A stretch of DNA of 64,000 bases from CAZMZF01 sp964570765 (GCA_964570765.1 CAZMZF010000002.1:62001-126000), one strand, 5' to 3'. Numbered from the stretch's first letter, positions 26,142-34,652 are shown. Notes: generated from the sequence alone by a model not told the origin. A program made the numbers and translations.

Positions 26142-27533
26142 ATGAAAGACAAAGTAAAATTGTTAGTTATCGATGACGATCCGAGCGTCCCCTGGCTTTT
26201 AAGCGAAGGGTTAGGAGAGAGTTATGAGATCGTTTCAGCCCGGGATGGAAAGGAGGGGATTAAGCTTATTTCTGGAAATAGACCGGATCTGGTATTGCTG
26301 GATATCAAAATGTCAGGGCTGAGTGGGTTTGAGGTTCTGGAGCAGATTAAAGAAATGGATCGCTTTTTAGAGGTTATAATGCTTTCCGGACATAGCGAGA
26401 CCAAGAATGTTGTAGAGTCGATTCACCGTGGCGCTTCGGAATTTATAACTAAACCTTTTGATGTGAAAGAAGTTGAAATTCATATCCAGAAAGTTCTGGA
26501 GAAAAATAAATTAAAGAAAGAGTTAGACCTGCTTAAATCTGAACTTCAGGCAAAAACTCAGTACGATAAGCTGATCGGCGAATCTCCCAAAATGTTGCAG
26601 GTCAAAAGTTTAATAGAACAGGTGGCGGACTCGGAGTTGACTGTGCTTATCAGAGGAGAAAGCGGCACCGGCAAGGAGATAGTTGCCCGGATGATCCATA
26701 ACCTCTCCAACCGTAGAAATGAGACCCTTATAAAGCAAAACTGCGCAGCTATACCCCGGGAGCTTTTAGAGGCTGAGCTATTCGGGTATGAGAAAGGGGC
26801 TTTTACCGGGGCGCATAAGACCAAACCCGGCAGGTTTGAGACTGCTCACAAGAGTACCATGTTTTTAGATGAGATCGGGGATCTGCCTTTAGAGCTTCAA
26901 TCCAAGCTCCTCCAGGTCTTGGAGCAGCATGAGTTCTTAAGAGTTGGAGGGATAAAAAATATTCAGGTGGACGTGAGGATCGTCTGCGCTACAAATCGGG
27001 ATCTGGAAAAAGCTTTAGAAAAACAGCTTATGCGAGATGATCTATACTACCGTTTAAATGAGATCACTATCCAGTTACCTTCCTTAAGAGAGATCAAGGA
27101 TGATATTCCTTTCTTAGTTGACCATTTTCTAAAGAAATATAATCTTCAATATAAAAAGGATTATGCTCAACTTTCCCCAAAAAGTATGAAGCTTTTACAG
27201 GAACATGGCTGGCCCGGAAATGTGCGACAGTTAGAGAATCTGATTAAACAGATCATTGTGCGAGGGGATGAGAATATCATACTGGAAACTATAAAGGCGA
27301 CCATTATACCATCTGATACTGAAGAAGAGCTTGGAACTAAAACCGGAGACAAAAATTATTCTCTTAAGAAAAGAGTAGCTCAAACTATAGCAAGCCAGGA
27401 AAAGAAATTGATAATAGAAGTTTTAAATAAAACTAACTGGAATCGAAGAAAAGCGGCAGAGCTTTTAGAGATAAGTTATCGCTCTTTACTCTATAAGATC
27501 AAAGAATACCGTCTTAATGAAACTGAAAAATAA
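26142..27533 (+). CDS. NtrC-family sigma-54-dependent response regulator
   Basis: A 463-residue regulator with receiver (DDDP pocket, Asp in LVLLDIKMSG, Lys in ITKPFD), AAA+ domain and Fis-type helix-turn-helix. The AAA+ part shows Walker A GESGTGKEIV, the sigma-54-contacting loop GAFTGA, Walker B TMFLDEIGDL, and RLNEITIQLPSLRE with WPGNVRQLENL. The C-terminus TNWNRRKAAELLEISYRSLL is the DNA-binding helix pair. It is separated from the upstream kinase by 110 bases that contain palindromic repeats. A sigma-54 promoter occurs at 15,505-15,520, a possible target; no second one was found near the regulator itself. Confidence 0.95.
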   Translation: MKDKVKLLVIDDDPSVPWLLSEGLGESYEIVSARDGKEGIKLISGNRPDLVLLDIKMSGLSGFEVLEQIKEMDRFLEVIMLSGHSETKNVVESIHRGASEFITKPFDVKEVEIHIQKVLEKNKLKKELDLLKSELQAKTQYDKLIGESPKMLQVKSLIEQVADSELTVLIRGESGTGKEIVARMIHNLSNRRNETLIKQNCAAIPRELLEAELFGYEKGAFTGAHKTKPGRFETAHKSTMFLDEIGDLPLELQSKLLQVLEQHEFLRVGGIKNIQVDVRIVCATNRDLEKALEKQLMRDDLYYRLNEITIQLPSLREIKDDIPFLVDHFLKKYNLQYKKDYAQLSPKSMKLLQEHGWPGNVRQLENLIKQIIVRGDENIILETIKATIIPSDTEEELGTKTGDKNYSLKKRVAQTIASQEKKLIIEVLNKTNWNRRKAAELLEISYRSLLYKIKEYRLNETEK

Positions 27534-27976
27534 GAGAGAAATAGCTTTAATCTCTTATGTAAGTTGGTGCAAAGATTATGAACAGGGTTGCATATAAATT
27601 CCTCCTTTAAGGATAAAATCATATTTACAACTCACCTGTTGATTGGAAGTGTAGGTAATTGTTAGCGAAAAAGAATTTCACACACACAGATTACGCTACA
27701 CAACCTTTTGTTTATCATCGACTTACCTTCCGTGAATTTAGTTATCAACATTCTAAAATTCATATCATTAAAATACCCCAGGCTAAGAAAAAGTTCGATG
27801 GCATAAGTTTTGCTTTTTTATTAAGCATTTAATGATACGAAGTTACCCCTTCGTCGATGGATAGATAGACCATAACTTTTTAGGCTTGGATGCCAGCTTC
27901 ATTTTTAAGGAATACAATACAAAGAAAAATGATTGATAAAGTTTTAAATTTTCATATTTATAAAAGGAGTGTTTGA

Positions 27977-28480
27977 ATGGAAAGTTTCAGGGATGAACTT
28001 GATCCAAAACCGGATCACGAAGAATGGGATGAAACAGAACAGTTTTATAGATTACACCGGAACTTCGGGTTTAGAGCTAAGCAGGAGCTAAAGCGAGCAG
28101 AGAGGTACTGTGAATTTCTATCCCTTTTAGTAGTTGATTTAAGCAGTTTAGCAAAATTTGCTACAAGTGGGACTCTGAAAAGTTACCGGCGAGTGGAAAC
28201 GCTTTTAGAAGAACTGGAAAGATTGGTTAAAAAAAGTGTGCGGGAGACAGATCTGGTCTCTGGAGTTGAAGACCAAAAACTTCTATTGCTCCTTTCCGAA
28301 ACACCTAAAGAGGGTGCCAAAAGTCTATCAAAAAGATTAGGGGAGCGGGTAAAATATTTTGTCTCCAATACCCTGAAAACTCCCCCGGGCTGGCAGGTGC
28401 CGATGAATATCCTTTCTTATCCAGACCGCAAAGGGAAGGATAGGTTCTTAGGTTTCATTCAGGAGTTGACCCAATCCTGA
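27977..28480 (+). CDS. Degenerate GGDEF-like domain protein
   Basis: A 167-residue protein whose core follows the GGDEF fold: RAERYCEFLSLLVVDLSSLAKF, then VETLLEELERLVKKSVRETDLVS, then a strand LLLLLSETPKEGAKSLSKRLGERV. The signature loop that should read GGDEF is VEDQK, and the metal-binding DLDxFK is DLSSLAK, so diguanylate cyclase activity is not expected. It may bind a ligand or protein or be a remnant. A good ribosome site (AAAGGAG) precedes the ATG. It lies alone after the signalling cluster and likely belongs with it. The gap before it, 27,534-27,976, is AT-rich with no gene, palindrome family member or convincing promoter that I can name. Confidence 0.7.
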   Translation: MESFRDELDPKPDHEEWDETEQFYRLHRNFGFRAKQELKRAERYCEFLSLLVVDLSSLAKFATSGTLKSYRRVETLLEELERLVKKSVRETDLVSGVEDQKLLLLLSETPKEGAKSLSKRLGERVKYFVSNTLKTPPGWQVPMNILSYPDRKGKDRFLGFIQELTQS

Positions 28481-28624
28481 TTTTTTTAATCACACTTTGA
28501 CAAGGATGTCGTCTGCAAGTAAAAAAGGTTAATTAAAAAGAATCAAAATAATTAAGAAGATTTTAAATTTCAAAGGTTAATCTCTACAACCTTATTTGTG
28601 AGTTAGCCTATAAAGGTTTGTTCT

Positions 28625-28935
28625 CTTTTTTTTCAGGGGTAGGTAGCAAGTTTTTCCCTCTCCTCGTAGGAGAGGGATAGGGTGAGGTTCATTTTGTAGC
28701 GGAAACCTTCAGGTTTCCAATGGTAGTGTTGCCACTCCTGTGGCAACGAAGAACATTTAAAAAAATAGAGACGCATGGCTATGCGTCTCTACAAAAATCG
28801 TCGGTCAGGGGACCAACCAGTAACCCCACCTTGCCCACAAGGTGGGGTTTGGGCGAACACGTCCTAAACGGAGACTACGTCTGGCGCCCTACGGGCGGGC
28901 TGGCTCGTAGCTACCGTAGGACAGGTTCGCCCCTA
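28625..28935. repeat. Cluster of palindromic repeats
   Basis: Holds CTCTCCT/AGGAGAG, GGAAACC/GGTTTCC, TTGCCAC/GTGGCAA, the family member TAGAGACGCAT/ATGCGTCTCTA (about 28,766-28,791), GGTCAGGGGACC, CCCCACCTTG/CAAGGTGGGG and a run CTGGCGCCCTACGGGCGGG related in sequence to 26,080-26,120. The open reading frame across it is a by-product of the repeats. No gene in 28,481-28,941. Confidence 0.65.
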
Positions 28936-28941
28936 CGAATT

Positions 28942-30318
28942 TTATTCAGGGAAGATTTTGCCGGGGTTGATTATTCCTTCAGGGTCAAAAGCTTGTTTTA
29001 TCTTCTTCATAAACTCGATTCCAGCTTTGCCCACTTCTTTTTCTAAGAATCTTGATTTGGTTGTGCCGATGCCATGTTCTCCGGAAAGAGTTCCACCTAA
29101 TTGTAAAGTCAAATCGAACAATTTCTCCACTGCTTGTTCTACCCGGTGCATTTTAGCTTTATCTCTGGAATCGGTCATAAAATTAACGTGCAGGTTTCCA
29201 TCTCCGGCATGTCCGAAGGTATTTATCTGAACATTGTAATCTTTTGCTAATTTTTTGATTCCCCGGACTAACTCTGGCAGTTGACTGGGAGGAACGCAAA
29301 CGTCTTCATTTACCTTGGTAGGAGCTAATCTTAATAAAGATGCAGAGACAGACCGGCGGATCTTCCAGAGGTTATCTTTTTCCTCTTTGGTATCTGCAAA
29401 TCTTAGACTTTTAGCCCTGTTTTTCTGGCAGATCTTTATGATATCTTCTGCTTCTTTATGAGCAGATTCTTTTTCTCCACTGGTTTCAATCAAAAGAACT
29501 GCTTCTGCTTTTTCGACCCGGTCAGTCTGGATATATTCCAAGACGCAGGCGAGGGTATCGCCATCAATAAACTCTAAGATAGATGGAGTGATTCCTGAAG
29601 CGGTAATATCCGCCACTACTTTTGCGGCGTCCTCCATCTGATTAAAACCGGCTAAGATAGTTTCCTCATAAGCTGGTTTGGTTAAAAGCCTCAAAGCTAT
29701 CTTAGTGATAAGGGCTAAGGTACCTTCTGAGCCATTTATAAGTCCGGAAAGGTCATAGCCTGAGTCTCCATCCGGATCTAAAATACCTGTTCGGATTATC
29801 TCTCCATTATAAAGGATACATTCCAATCCCAGGACATAGTTTTTGGTTACTCCATATTTTCTACCTCTTAAGCCACCGGCACATTCAGCCACATTCCCTC
29901 CTAAAGTTGAGGTTTTCAAACTGGATGGGTCAGGTGGATAGAAAAGCCCGATTTCCTCCATCTCATCTGCAAAGTTTTGAGTGACCACTCCAGGCTCCAC
30001 CACAGCATACATTTTCTCTTTATCCACCGATAAAATCTTGTTCATCTGCTCGAAACTGACTACGATCCCGCCTTTGACCGGTAATGAGCCGCCAGTATAA
30101 CCAGAGCCTGCTCCCCGGCTGACAATCGGGATTTTGTTAGCTGAAGCATATTTCATTAGCTCAACTACCTGCTCAGTGTTTTGAGGAATGACCACTGCAT
30201 CCGGCATAAAGCTGGTGTTAGTAGCATCGTAAGAATAACAGAGCCTTTCCTCATAAGTGGAAAGAATGTTTTTGGGTTCGAAGATTTTCTTCAGGTCTTC
30301 AAATAGGTTTTTTTTCAT
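28942..30318 (-). CDS. FAD-linked D-2-hydroxyacid oxidase, GlcD/DLD-like
   Basis: A 458-residue flavoprotein of the VAO/GlcD family that oxidises D-lactate, glycolate or similar. The start was set at the ATG giving MKKNLFEDLKKIFEP, with GAAGGA upstream; a longer extension upstream is not credible. The FAD-binding part has VSRGAGSGYTGGSLP and DPSSLKTSTLGGNVAECAGG; the C-terminal cap has the family motifs GHAGDGNLHVNF and SGEHGIGTTKS, ending FDPEGIINPGKIFPE. The likely electron partner is a GlcF-like Fe-S protein, present at 44,710-45,975 but not adjacent. Substrate choice among lactate, glycolate and 2-hydroxyglutarate cannot be decided. Confidence 0.9.
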   Translation of the reverse strand: MKKNLFEDLKKIFEPKNILSTYEERLCYSYDATNTSFMPDAVVIPQNTEQVVELMKYASANKIPIVSRGAGSGYTGGSLPVKGGIVVSFEQMNKILSVDKEKMYAVVEPGVVTQNFADEMEEIGLFYPPDPSSLKTSTLGGNVAECAGGLRGRKYGVTKNYVLGLECILYNGEIIRTGILDPDGDSGYDLSGLINGSEGTLALITKIALRLLTKPAYEETILAGFNQMEDAAKVVADITASGITPSILEFIDGDTLACVLEYIQTDRVEKAEAVLLIETSGEKESAHKEAEDIIKICQKNRAKSLRFADTKEEKDNLWKIRRSVSASLLRLAPTKVNEDVCVPPSQLPELVRGIKKLAKDYNVQINTFGHAGDGNLHVNFMTDSRDKAKMHRVEQAVEKLFDLTLQLGGTLSGEHGIGTTKSRFLEKEVGKAGIEFMKKIKQAFDPEGIINPGKIFPE

Positions 30319-30409
30319 AGCATCAATCCTTCTTTGAAAATGGACTAAACTTATCTTAAAATATACGAAATAAAATCGAAAATGCAAAGTGGAGTGTAAA
30401 GCCGTCAAG

Positions 30410-30610
30410 GTCTTGTTTGTGCGGGAATTGGATTTCCCGCACAAGCTCTCTGGTTCGGGAATTCCTTGGAATGGGTCTTGACGACAATTCCCGAACCAAC
30501 TTAAGACCAAAGGGCAAAGAATCTACAGTAGGAGTAGGGCGGGTTGCCCACCATTCGGGTGGGCTACCCGACGAAAGAAATTTTGTCGGGCAGTTTTTAA
30601 CAGCCCGAAC
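30410..30610. repeat. Palindromic repeats upstream of the GlcD-like gene
   Basis: Includes TGTGCGGGAA/TTCCCGCACA (about 30,416-30,441), TTCGGGAATT ... AATTCCCGAA (30,453-30,498), and phrases GTCGGGCAG and CAGCCCGAAC. These account for the spurious overlapping reading frames here. Confidence 0.6.
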
Positions 30611-30624
30611 TACTGCTACTTGGC

Positions 30625-30798
30625 TTATGCGCTCTGCTTGGCGAACGATCGACCAGCGTTTACACCGGAACCAAACCCTGTTACAAAGAAACCGATTTTT
30701 GCTGCCAACGAGACATCTCTCCAAATCACAATTGAGAAGACAACCGCAAAAACGACAAACATGATTGACAATCCCATAAGATTTTTGTTTGACCTCAT
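30625..30798 (-). CDS. Small two-pass membrane protein (57 residues)
   Basis: A short gene on the minus strand with a strong ribosome site (AAGGAG, 8 bases from ATG). The product starts MRSNKNLMGLSIMFVVFAVV, continues with a second hydrophobic, glycine-rich segment (KIGFFVTGFGSG) and ends AKQSA. The hydrophobic segments span about residues 8-25 and 30-46, so it should cross the membrane twice. No family is recognised. It lies 63 bases downstream, in transcription order, of the 52-base repeat at 30,861-30,912. Confidence 0.6.
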   Translation of the reverse strand: MRSNKNLMGLSIMFVVFAVVFSIVIWRDVSLAAKIGFFVTGFGSGVNAGRSFAKQSA

Positions 30799-30860
30799 CG
30801 TAATATCTCCTTCGTGAAGTTTAAAATTACAGCCATATTCACACTCAAACCCGGCCGCCC

Positions 30861-30912
30861 AACATAGGTTTATCTGTACTAATAAAATTACAATTACGGC
30901 TATTTCTAACCA
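30861..30912 (-). repeat. Dispersed repeat copy A (52 bp)
   Basis: Starts AACATAGGTTTATCTGTACT on the plus strand and is identical over 52 bases to copy B at 32,479-32,530. Both are in the same orientation on either side of the catalase gene. Two longer copies (C, D) occur at 34,695 and 36,062. Confidence 0.9.
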
Positions 30913-30920
30913 AACTATGA

Positions 30921-32438
30921 TTAGCTTTCCTGTTCGGTAGCCTTTGCCCTTTCCTCATGAGACATATCTGCCAAGCGCTTAACTTCGTTCACATCAAGGC
31001 CTAATCCTTCCGCTACGCGACGGCCATAATCCTGGTCCGCTTTATAAAACAAAGCTGTTTGGCGAAATTGAATGCGTTTTTGCGCCTTGCCCAGGTGATC
31101 CACTATGTTGCCGATCAGGTGATCTCGGTCCTCATCCTGCATAACTTTGCGATAGAGGTTTCCAGGTTGAACAAAGTCATCATTAGGAAAATTAAAGGGG
31201 GAACGCCCCGCTTGGCCTGAAAGTTCAAAAGGAGGTTCGCCTGTTGCTGGATCCGGCCTGGGGCCGTCAAAACTGTTGGGCCAGTAATTGGGTCCACCCC
31301 CTCCGTTGGCGTCAACACGCATGAAACCGTCACGCTGGTAATTGTTTTCCAAAGCGCATTTAGGCGCATTGACTGGAATAAGATGATAATTAGGACCCAG
31401 TCTATGAAGGTGCGTATCATGGTAAGAAAAAACCCTTGCTTGCAACATCTTGTCCGGTGAAACGGCGATTCCCGGGACTACGTTTCCCGGGCAAAAAGCT
31501 GCCTGCTCCACTTCTACAAAGTAGTTGACGGGGTTACAGTTTAAAACCAGCTTACCAATTTTGATGGGTGGGACTTCTTTATGTGGCCACACTTTAGTGA
31601 TGTCAAAGATATCCCAAGGGAAATCCTTGGCTTTCTCTGGTGTTAGAATCTGCATCTCCAGAGTCCAGGAAGGATAGTCGCCTCGTTCGATAGCATTATA
31701 CAGATCACGGGTGGCGTGATCCGGATCTTCCCCGCAGAGCCTCTTCGATTCCTGACGGGTCAGATTCTTGATACCCTGATCTGTCTTGAAATGGTATTGT
31801 ACCCAGAAATACTCCCCCTTATCATTGTACCATTTGAAGGTGTGGCTACTATAACCGTTCATATGCCGGTAAGCGGCCGGTGTTCCCCTGTCGGAGAAAA
31901 GAATGGTAACTTGATGAATGGATTCGGGAGTAAGAGATAGAAAGTCCCAAAACATGTCCGGATCAGGCAGATTGGTTGCGGGGCGCTTTTTCTGGGTGTG
32001 GATGAAGTCGGGGAACTTAAGTGGATCCCTGATAAAAAATACCGGCGTGTTGTTGCCTACGAGGTCATAATTACCTTCTTCAGTGTAGAATTTCACTGCA
32101 AAGCCGCGTGGGTCCCGTGCAGCATCGGCTGAGCCCTTTTCACCACCAACGGTGGAAAAGCGAGCGAACACTTCTGTGCGCTTTCCCACTTTTGAAAGAA
32201 ACTTGGCTTTGGTGTACCTGGTCACATCGGCAGTAACTTCAAAATAACCAAATGCTCCAGCTCCTTTTGCATGCACGACACGTTCGGGAATTCGCTCACG
32301 GTCGAAGTGGGCTAATTTTTCCAGCAAATGGGCATCCTGCATGAGTACAGGTCCCCGTTCACCGGCTGTCATGCTGTTCTGGTCGTCAGCCACGGGGATT
32401 CCAAAAGCTGTGGTTAGTCTTTTTTTCTCTTCTTTCAT
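30921..32438 (-). CDS. katA: Monofunctional haem catalase
   Basis: Decomposes hydrogen peroxide in the cytosol. The 505 residues match small-subunit (clade 3) catalases. The distal catalytic His is in ERVVHAKGAGAFGYFEVT, the conserved Asn in FIRDPLKFPDFIHTQKR-like sequence, and the haem-ligand Tyr in RVFSYHDTHLHRLGPN (RxFxYxDTxxxRLG). The NADPH-type region and C-terminal helices appear complete. A good ribosome site (AGGAGG) precedes ATG. The gene is more GC-rich than its surroundings and is bracketed by identical direct repeats A and B, both consistent with horizontal gain. Identification is secure. Confidence 0.97.
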   Translation of the reverse strand: MKEEKKRLTTAFGIPVADDQNSMTAGERGPVLMQDAHLLEKLAHFDRERIPERVVHAKGAGAFGYFEVTADVTRYTKAKFLSKVGKRTEVFARFSTVGGEKGSADAARDPRGFAVKFYTEEGNYDLVGNNTPVFFIRDPLKFPDFIHTQKKRPATNLPDPDMFWDFLSLTPESIHQVTILFSDRGTPAAYRHMNGYSSHTFKWYNDKGEYFWVQYHFKTDQGIKNLTRQESKRLCGEDPDHATRDLYNAIERGDYPSWTLEMQILTPEKAKDFPWDIFDITKVWPHKEVPPIKIGKLVLNCNPVNYFVEVEQAAFCPGNVVPGIAVSPDKMLQARVFSYHDTHLHRLGPNYHLIPVNAPKCALENNYQRDGFMRVDANGGGGPNYWPNSFDGPRPDPATGEPPFELSGQAGRSPFNFPNDDFVQPGNLYRKVMQDEDRDHLIGNIVDHLGKAQKRIQFRQTALFYKADQDYGRRVAEGLGLDVNEVKRLADMSHEERAKATEQES

Positions 32439-32478
32439 GGCTTACCTCCTTCCTGTTATTATGAATCCATAGCTATAT

Positions 32479-32530
32479 AACATAGGTTTATCTGTACTAA
32501 TAAAATTACAATTACGGCTATTTCTAACCA
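32479..32530 (-). repeat. Dispersed repeat copy B (52 bp)
   Basis: Identical to copy A over 52 bases, 41 bases upstream of the catalase start on the coding strand. Confidence 0.9.
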
Positions 32531-32546
32531 TAAAAACCTTGATGTG

Positions 32547-32608
32547 CTGTCAGGTGTTATCACCTGACAGCCAGACAGTAATTAGCGTCAGGAGGTAACT
32601 CCTGACGC
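32547..32608. repeat. Paired hairpins, second copy
   Basis: CTGTCAGGTG-TTAT-CACCTGACAG (32,547-32,570) and GCGTCAGGAG-GTAA-CTCCTGACGC (32,585-32,608). Compared with 11,451-11,476, both arms of the second hairpin change together, so the palindrome is kept. Confidence 0.8.
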
Positions 32609-32623
32609 CACAATAGAGCAATA

Positions 32624-33133
32624 TTATTTTTGCCTTTTTCCTTCCGCATCGAACCATTCACTGTCTGGACATACAGGCTCAGCCTGGTTTCTCCCCACAT
32701 TATCTCCTTGGATGGAAGCCATTATGAAATTCTCCGGAGGAACTGGTGAACCGAAAAGACGGCGCAGTATAGCCAGCTGTCCCGCATGTGACATAGCATC
32801 TGATAAGGGTCCCTGAAGCATCTTTTCAGGAGTAGTACCCTGGAATGGCGTCCCCTGTTCCAGATGTGTCCTGAGACTATCAAGAATCCTGTGAAATTCC
32901 TCAATTTCCAGATTAAAGTTGTCTTTGATCTCAGGTCTGAACTTTCCTCCAACAAAAAACGTCCTTGCGTATCCCAGAACATTGGTCATATGAAAAACTA
33001 TTTGATGAGGTGTCCTGACACCGGGAGCGGCACGGAAACTCGCAAATTCAGGCGGAACATCCCTGAGGGCTTTTTGAGCTCGATAAGCTATTGCCCCAAG
33101 AAAGTGGCGAAGTATCATTCTCTTATTATCCAT
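32624..33133 (-). CDS. DinB family protein
   Basis: A 169-residue DinB/DinB_2-type helical protein. The first metal His is in TPHQIVFHMTNVLGYAR and the later pair region is DAMSHAGQLAILRRLFGSPV (SHAGQxAxLRR), a typical thiol-S-transferase-like pattern. Only part of the three-His site is clear. The sequence ends EPVCPDSEWFDAEGKRQK. It is the second DinB protein in the window (the first at 9,003-9,479) but the two are not close paralogues. It sits in the accessory block with katA, YCII and TIR genes. Function is unknown. Confidence 0.8.
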   Translation of the reverse strand: MDNKRMILRHFLGAIAYRAQKALRDVPPEFASFRAAPGVRTPHQIVFHMTNVLGYARTFFVGGKFRPEIKDNFNLEIEEFHRILDSLRTHLEQGTPFQGTTPEKMLQGPLSDAMSHAGQLAILRRLFGSPVPPENFIMASIQGDNVGRNQAEPVCPDSEWFDAEGKRQK

Positions 33134-33244
33134 ACGTGCTTACCTTTTGTTAGTATAATAAAAGTCTCTCTAATCATGCAAGAGAAATTCCTCTGTAAGG
33201 TCAGGGGGCGGGGGTCTGAGGGGTACGGTTATATTTTAAAATAA

Positions 33245-33270
33245 AAGGACAGGACACTGTCCTGTCCCTA
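33245..33270. repeat. Palindrome AGGACAGGACACTGTCCTGTCC
   Basis: A perfect inverted repeat with arms GGACAGGACA/TGTCCTGTCC followed by CTAC, between the DinB and YCII genes. Confidence 0.7.
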
Positions 33271-33316
33271 CAAATTCTTATCCTTGATCGCATCATAGCG
33301 CCACCCTTCACCAGCC

Positions 33317-33616
33317 TTAATCCGTCAACGGCACCTCAGCCTGTGGACCAACAACAGTAGTCCATTCTCGAACATGCCATTTGGTCACTAACCCATTCTT
33401 TACGTATGGATCTGCTGCGGCAAACCGCTCAGCGACCGCAGGCGAAGACCCGCGAAACAGCAAAACGGCTCCATCCACCGGATTAGCCAGGGCACCTCCC
33501 AGAACCAGTTCACCGCGCTCAACGGCTTGACGCGCCAGCAAAAGATGCGCCTCCCGGAAAGCCAGCCGGCGCTCGACATAATCATCGACAACATCATAGA
33601 ATAGTAGATAGTGCAT
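33317..33616 (-). CDS. YCII-family (YciI-like) small protein
   Basis: A 99-residue ferredoxin-like-fold protein: MHYLLFYDVVDDYVERR, REAHLLLARQAVERGELVLGG, and DGAVLLFRGSS with AAADPYVKNGLVTKWHVREW, the typical YCII layout with a conserved His (REAH) and Asp (ADPY). Homologues include dechlorinase and regulatory-type proteins; most are unassigned. A ribosome site (AAGGAAGGA) precedes ATG. Its GC content is clearly higher than the surrounding DNA, a sign of transfer. The 33,134-33,316 gap contains only the palindrome noted above. Confidence 0.85.
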   Translation of the reverse strand: MHYLLFYDVVDDYVERRLAFREAHLLLARQAVERGELVLGGALANPVDGAVLLFRGSSPAVAERFAAADPYVKNGLVTKWHVREWTTVVGPQAEVPLTD

Positions 33617-33724
33617 AATCCTTCCTTAATAGTCTGGTTAACGTTATGCATCACCTGTCTTTCAAGGTGTCTGTCGTCCACCTCAGGTGGATGCCCCTAT
33701 CAATGTAATCGTCGATCAAGTATT

Positions 33725-33790
33725 ATCGTAGCGCGAGGCTTTTAGCCTCGCATTGCGACCCTAAAAGGATCGCGCTACGAGCCTCGTGAG
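33725..33790. repeat. GC-rich palindromes
   Basis: CGTAGCGCGAGGCTTTTAGC and its partner GATCGCGCTACGAGCCTCG form inverted repeats (GCGAGGC/GCCTCGC and CGTAGCGCGA/TCGCGCTACG). No gene in 33,617-33,911. Confidence 0.65.
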
Positions 33791-33911
33791 TCAGTAGCAC
33801 TGGGCTATTGACTTACACTAATCCTGAGTAGGTTCGTCTGGCAAAGCCATGTGCGCACATTCAAAGCATCGAGAATGGTTGATTGTTGGGGCTGTTACCT
33901 CTTCGCATCAG

Positions 33912-34652
33912 TTAATCTTTAACAGCGACCAATAAATCTTCCAAACCGTTCCAATAATTATTTTCTCTAAAATCAGCATATTTTTTAGTTTTTAACAGAG
34001 TCGGAATCTTACAGTCTTTATATAATACGGGAATTACTTTGACCCTCCCGGATTTAATCTCTTCCCAATATTTCGCGTGCCATTCGTTCTCTACCCATCG
34101 AGATTTAACAGCGTGTTTGGATAGTATAACTACGACAAAATCGCATTCTTTAATCCCTCTTCCTATTTTTCTTGGTATGGATTCACCAGCTTTTATTTCC
34201 CACTCATCCATCCAAGGGTTATGACCATAATTCGCTAAATCCACAGAAATCCATGTCGCAAATTCCCTATCCTTGGAAGAATGTGAGATGAAGATTATTT
34301 TACCTTTTTTGCTTTTTGTAAGCCTTGCAGTGAACATTCGATCAACAAGAAGTAATTCTATGTAAAAGAATTCCTCAAGGAGTTCTATCTTTTTCTTCTT
34401 AGATATATTGACATCCACCACAAGACTCTTAAATAAGTTTTCTCTTCGTTTCATTAAGGCATTAGTAGTGATAGGAGCTAAACAATCATGCGGAATAAGA
34501 TAATATTTAGAAGAAATTAGCGGCGCTCCAAAGTATACAAGTGCTCTTTCGACTCCTTCGAGATCGACTGCGTCATCATCATAATCTCCAATACGACCTT
34601 TATGATTTCCACTTATTATGCTTACTGGCCCCCAAGATATTTTGCTGTCCAT
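33912..34652 (-). CDS. TIR-domain protein
   Basis: A 246-residue protein. The C-terminal 145 residues are a TIR domain: GKIIFISHSSKDREFATWIS (box 1), NPWMDEWEIKAGESIPRKI with the Glu in WEI that serves as catalytic residue in NAD-cleaving TIRs, then FVVVILSKHAVKSRWVENEW (box 2) and VIPVLYKDC. The N-terminal 100 residues have a small beta-rich opening (WGPVSIISGNHKGRIGDYDD, KOW/SH3-like) and a helical linker. Such proteins may be NADases in immunity or effectors; no Thoeris or CBASS partner is adjacent, so a defence role is only suggested. It lies about 40 bases downstream (in transcription order) of repeat copy C. Confidence 0.88.
   Translation of the reverse strand: MDSKISWGPVSIISGNHKGRIGDYDDDAVDLEGVERALVYFGAPLISSKYYLIPHDCLAPITTNALMKRRENLFKSLVVDVNISKKKKIELLEEFFYIELLLVDRMFTARLTKSKKGKIIFISHSSKDREFATWISVDLANYGHNPWMDEWEIKAGESIPRKIGRGIKECDFVVVILSKHAVKSRWVENEWHAKYWEEIKSGRVKVIPVLYKDCKIPTLLKTKKYADFRENNYWNGLEDLLVAVKD

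Noticed and set aside
27534..27976. c-di-GMP riboswitch upstream of the degenerate GGDEF gene
   Set aside because: The conserved GEMM blocks are not present; only loose short matches.
28720..29046. 108-residue plus-strand reading frame
   Set aside because: Made of palindromic repeats and the antisense of the GlcD-like gene.
30319..30510. N-terminal extension of the GlcD-like protein
   Set aside because: The extension is encoded by palindromic repeats, has no homologous look, and a good ribosome site precedes the internal ATG at 30,318.
30356..30817. Overlapping reading frames on both strands (115-122 residues)
   Set aside because: Repeat-derived, and antisense to the small membrane-protein gene.
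33617..33690. attC core site upstream of the YCII gene (GTTAACGTTATGC)
   Set aside because: Only a short core-like match with no paired arms on either side.
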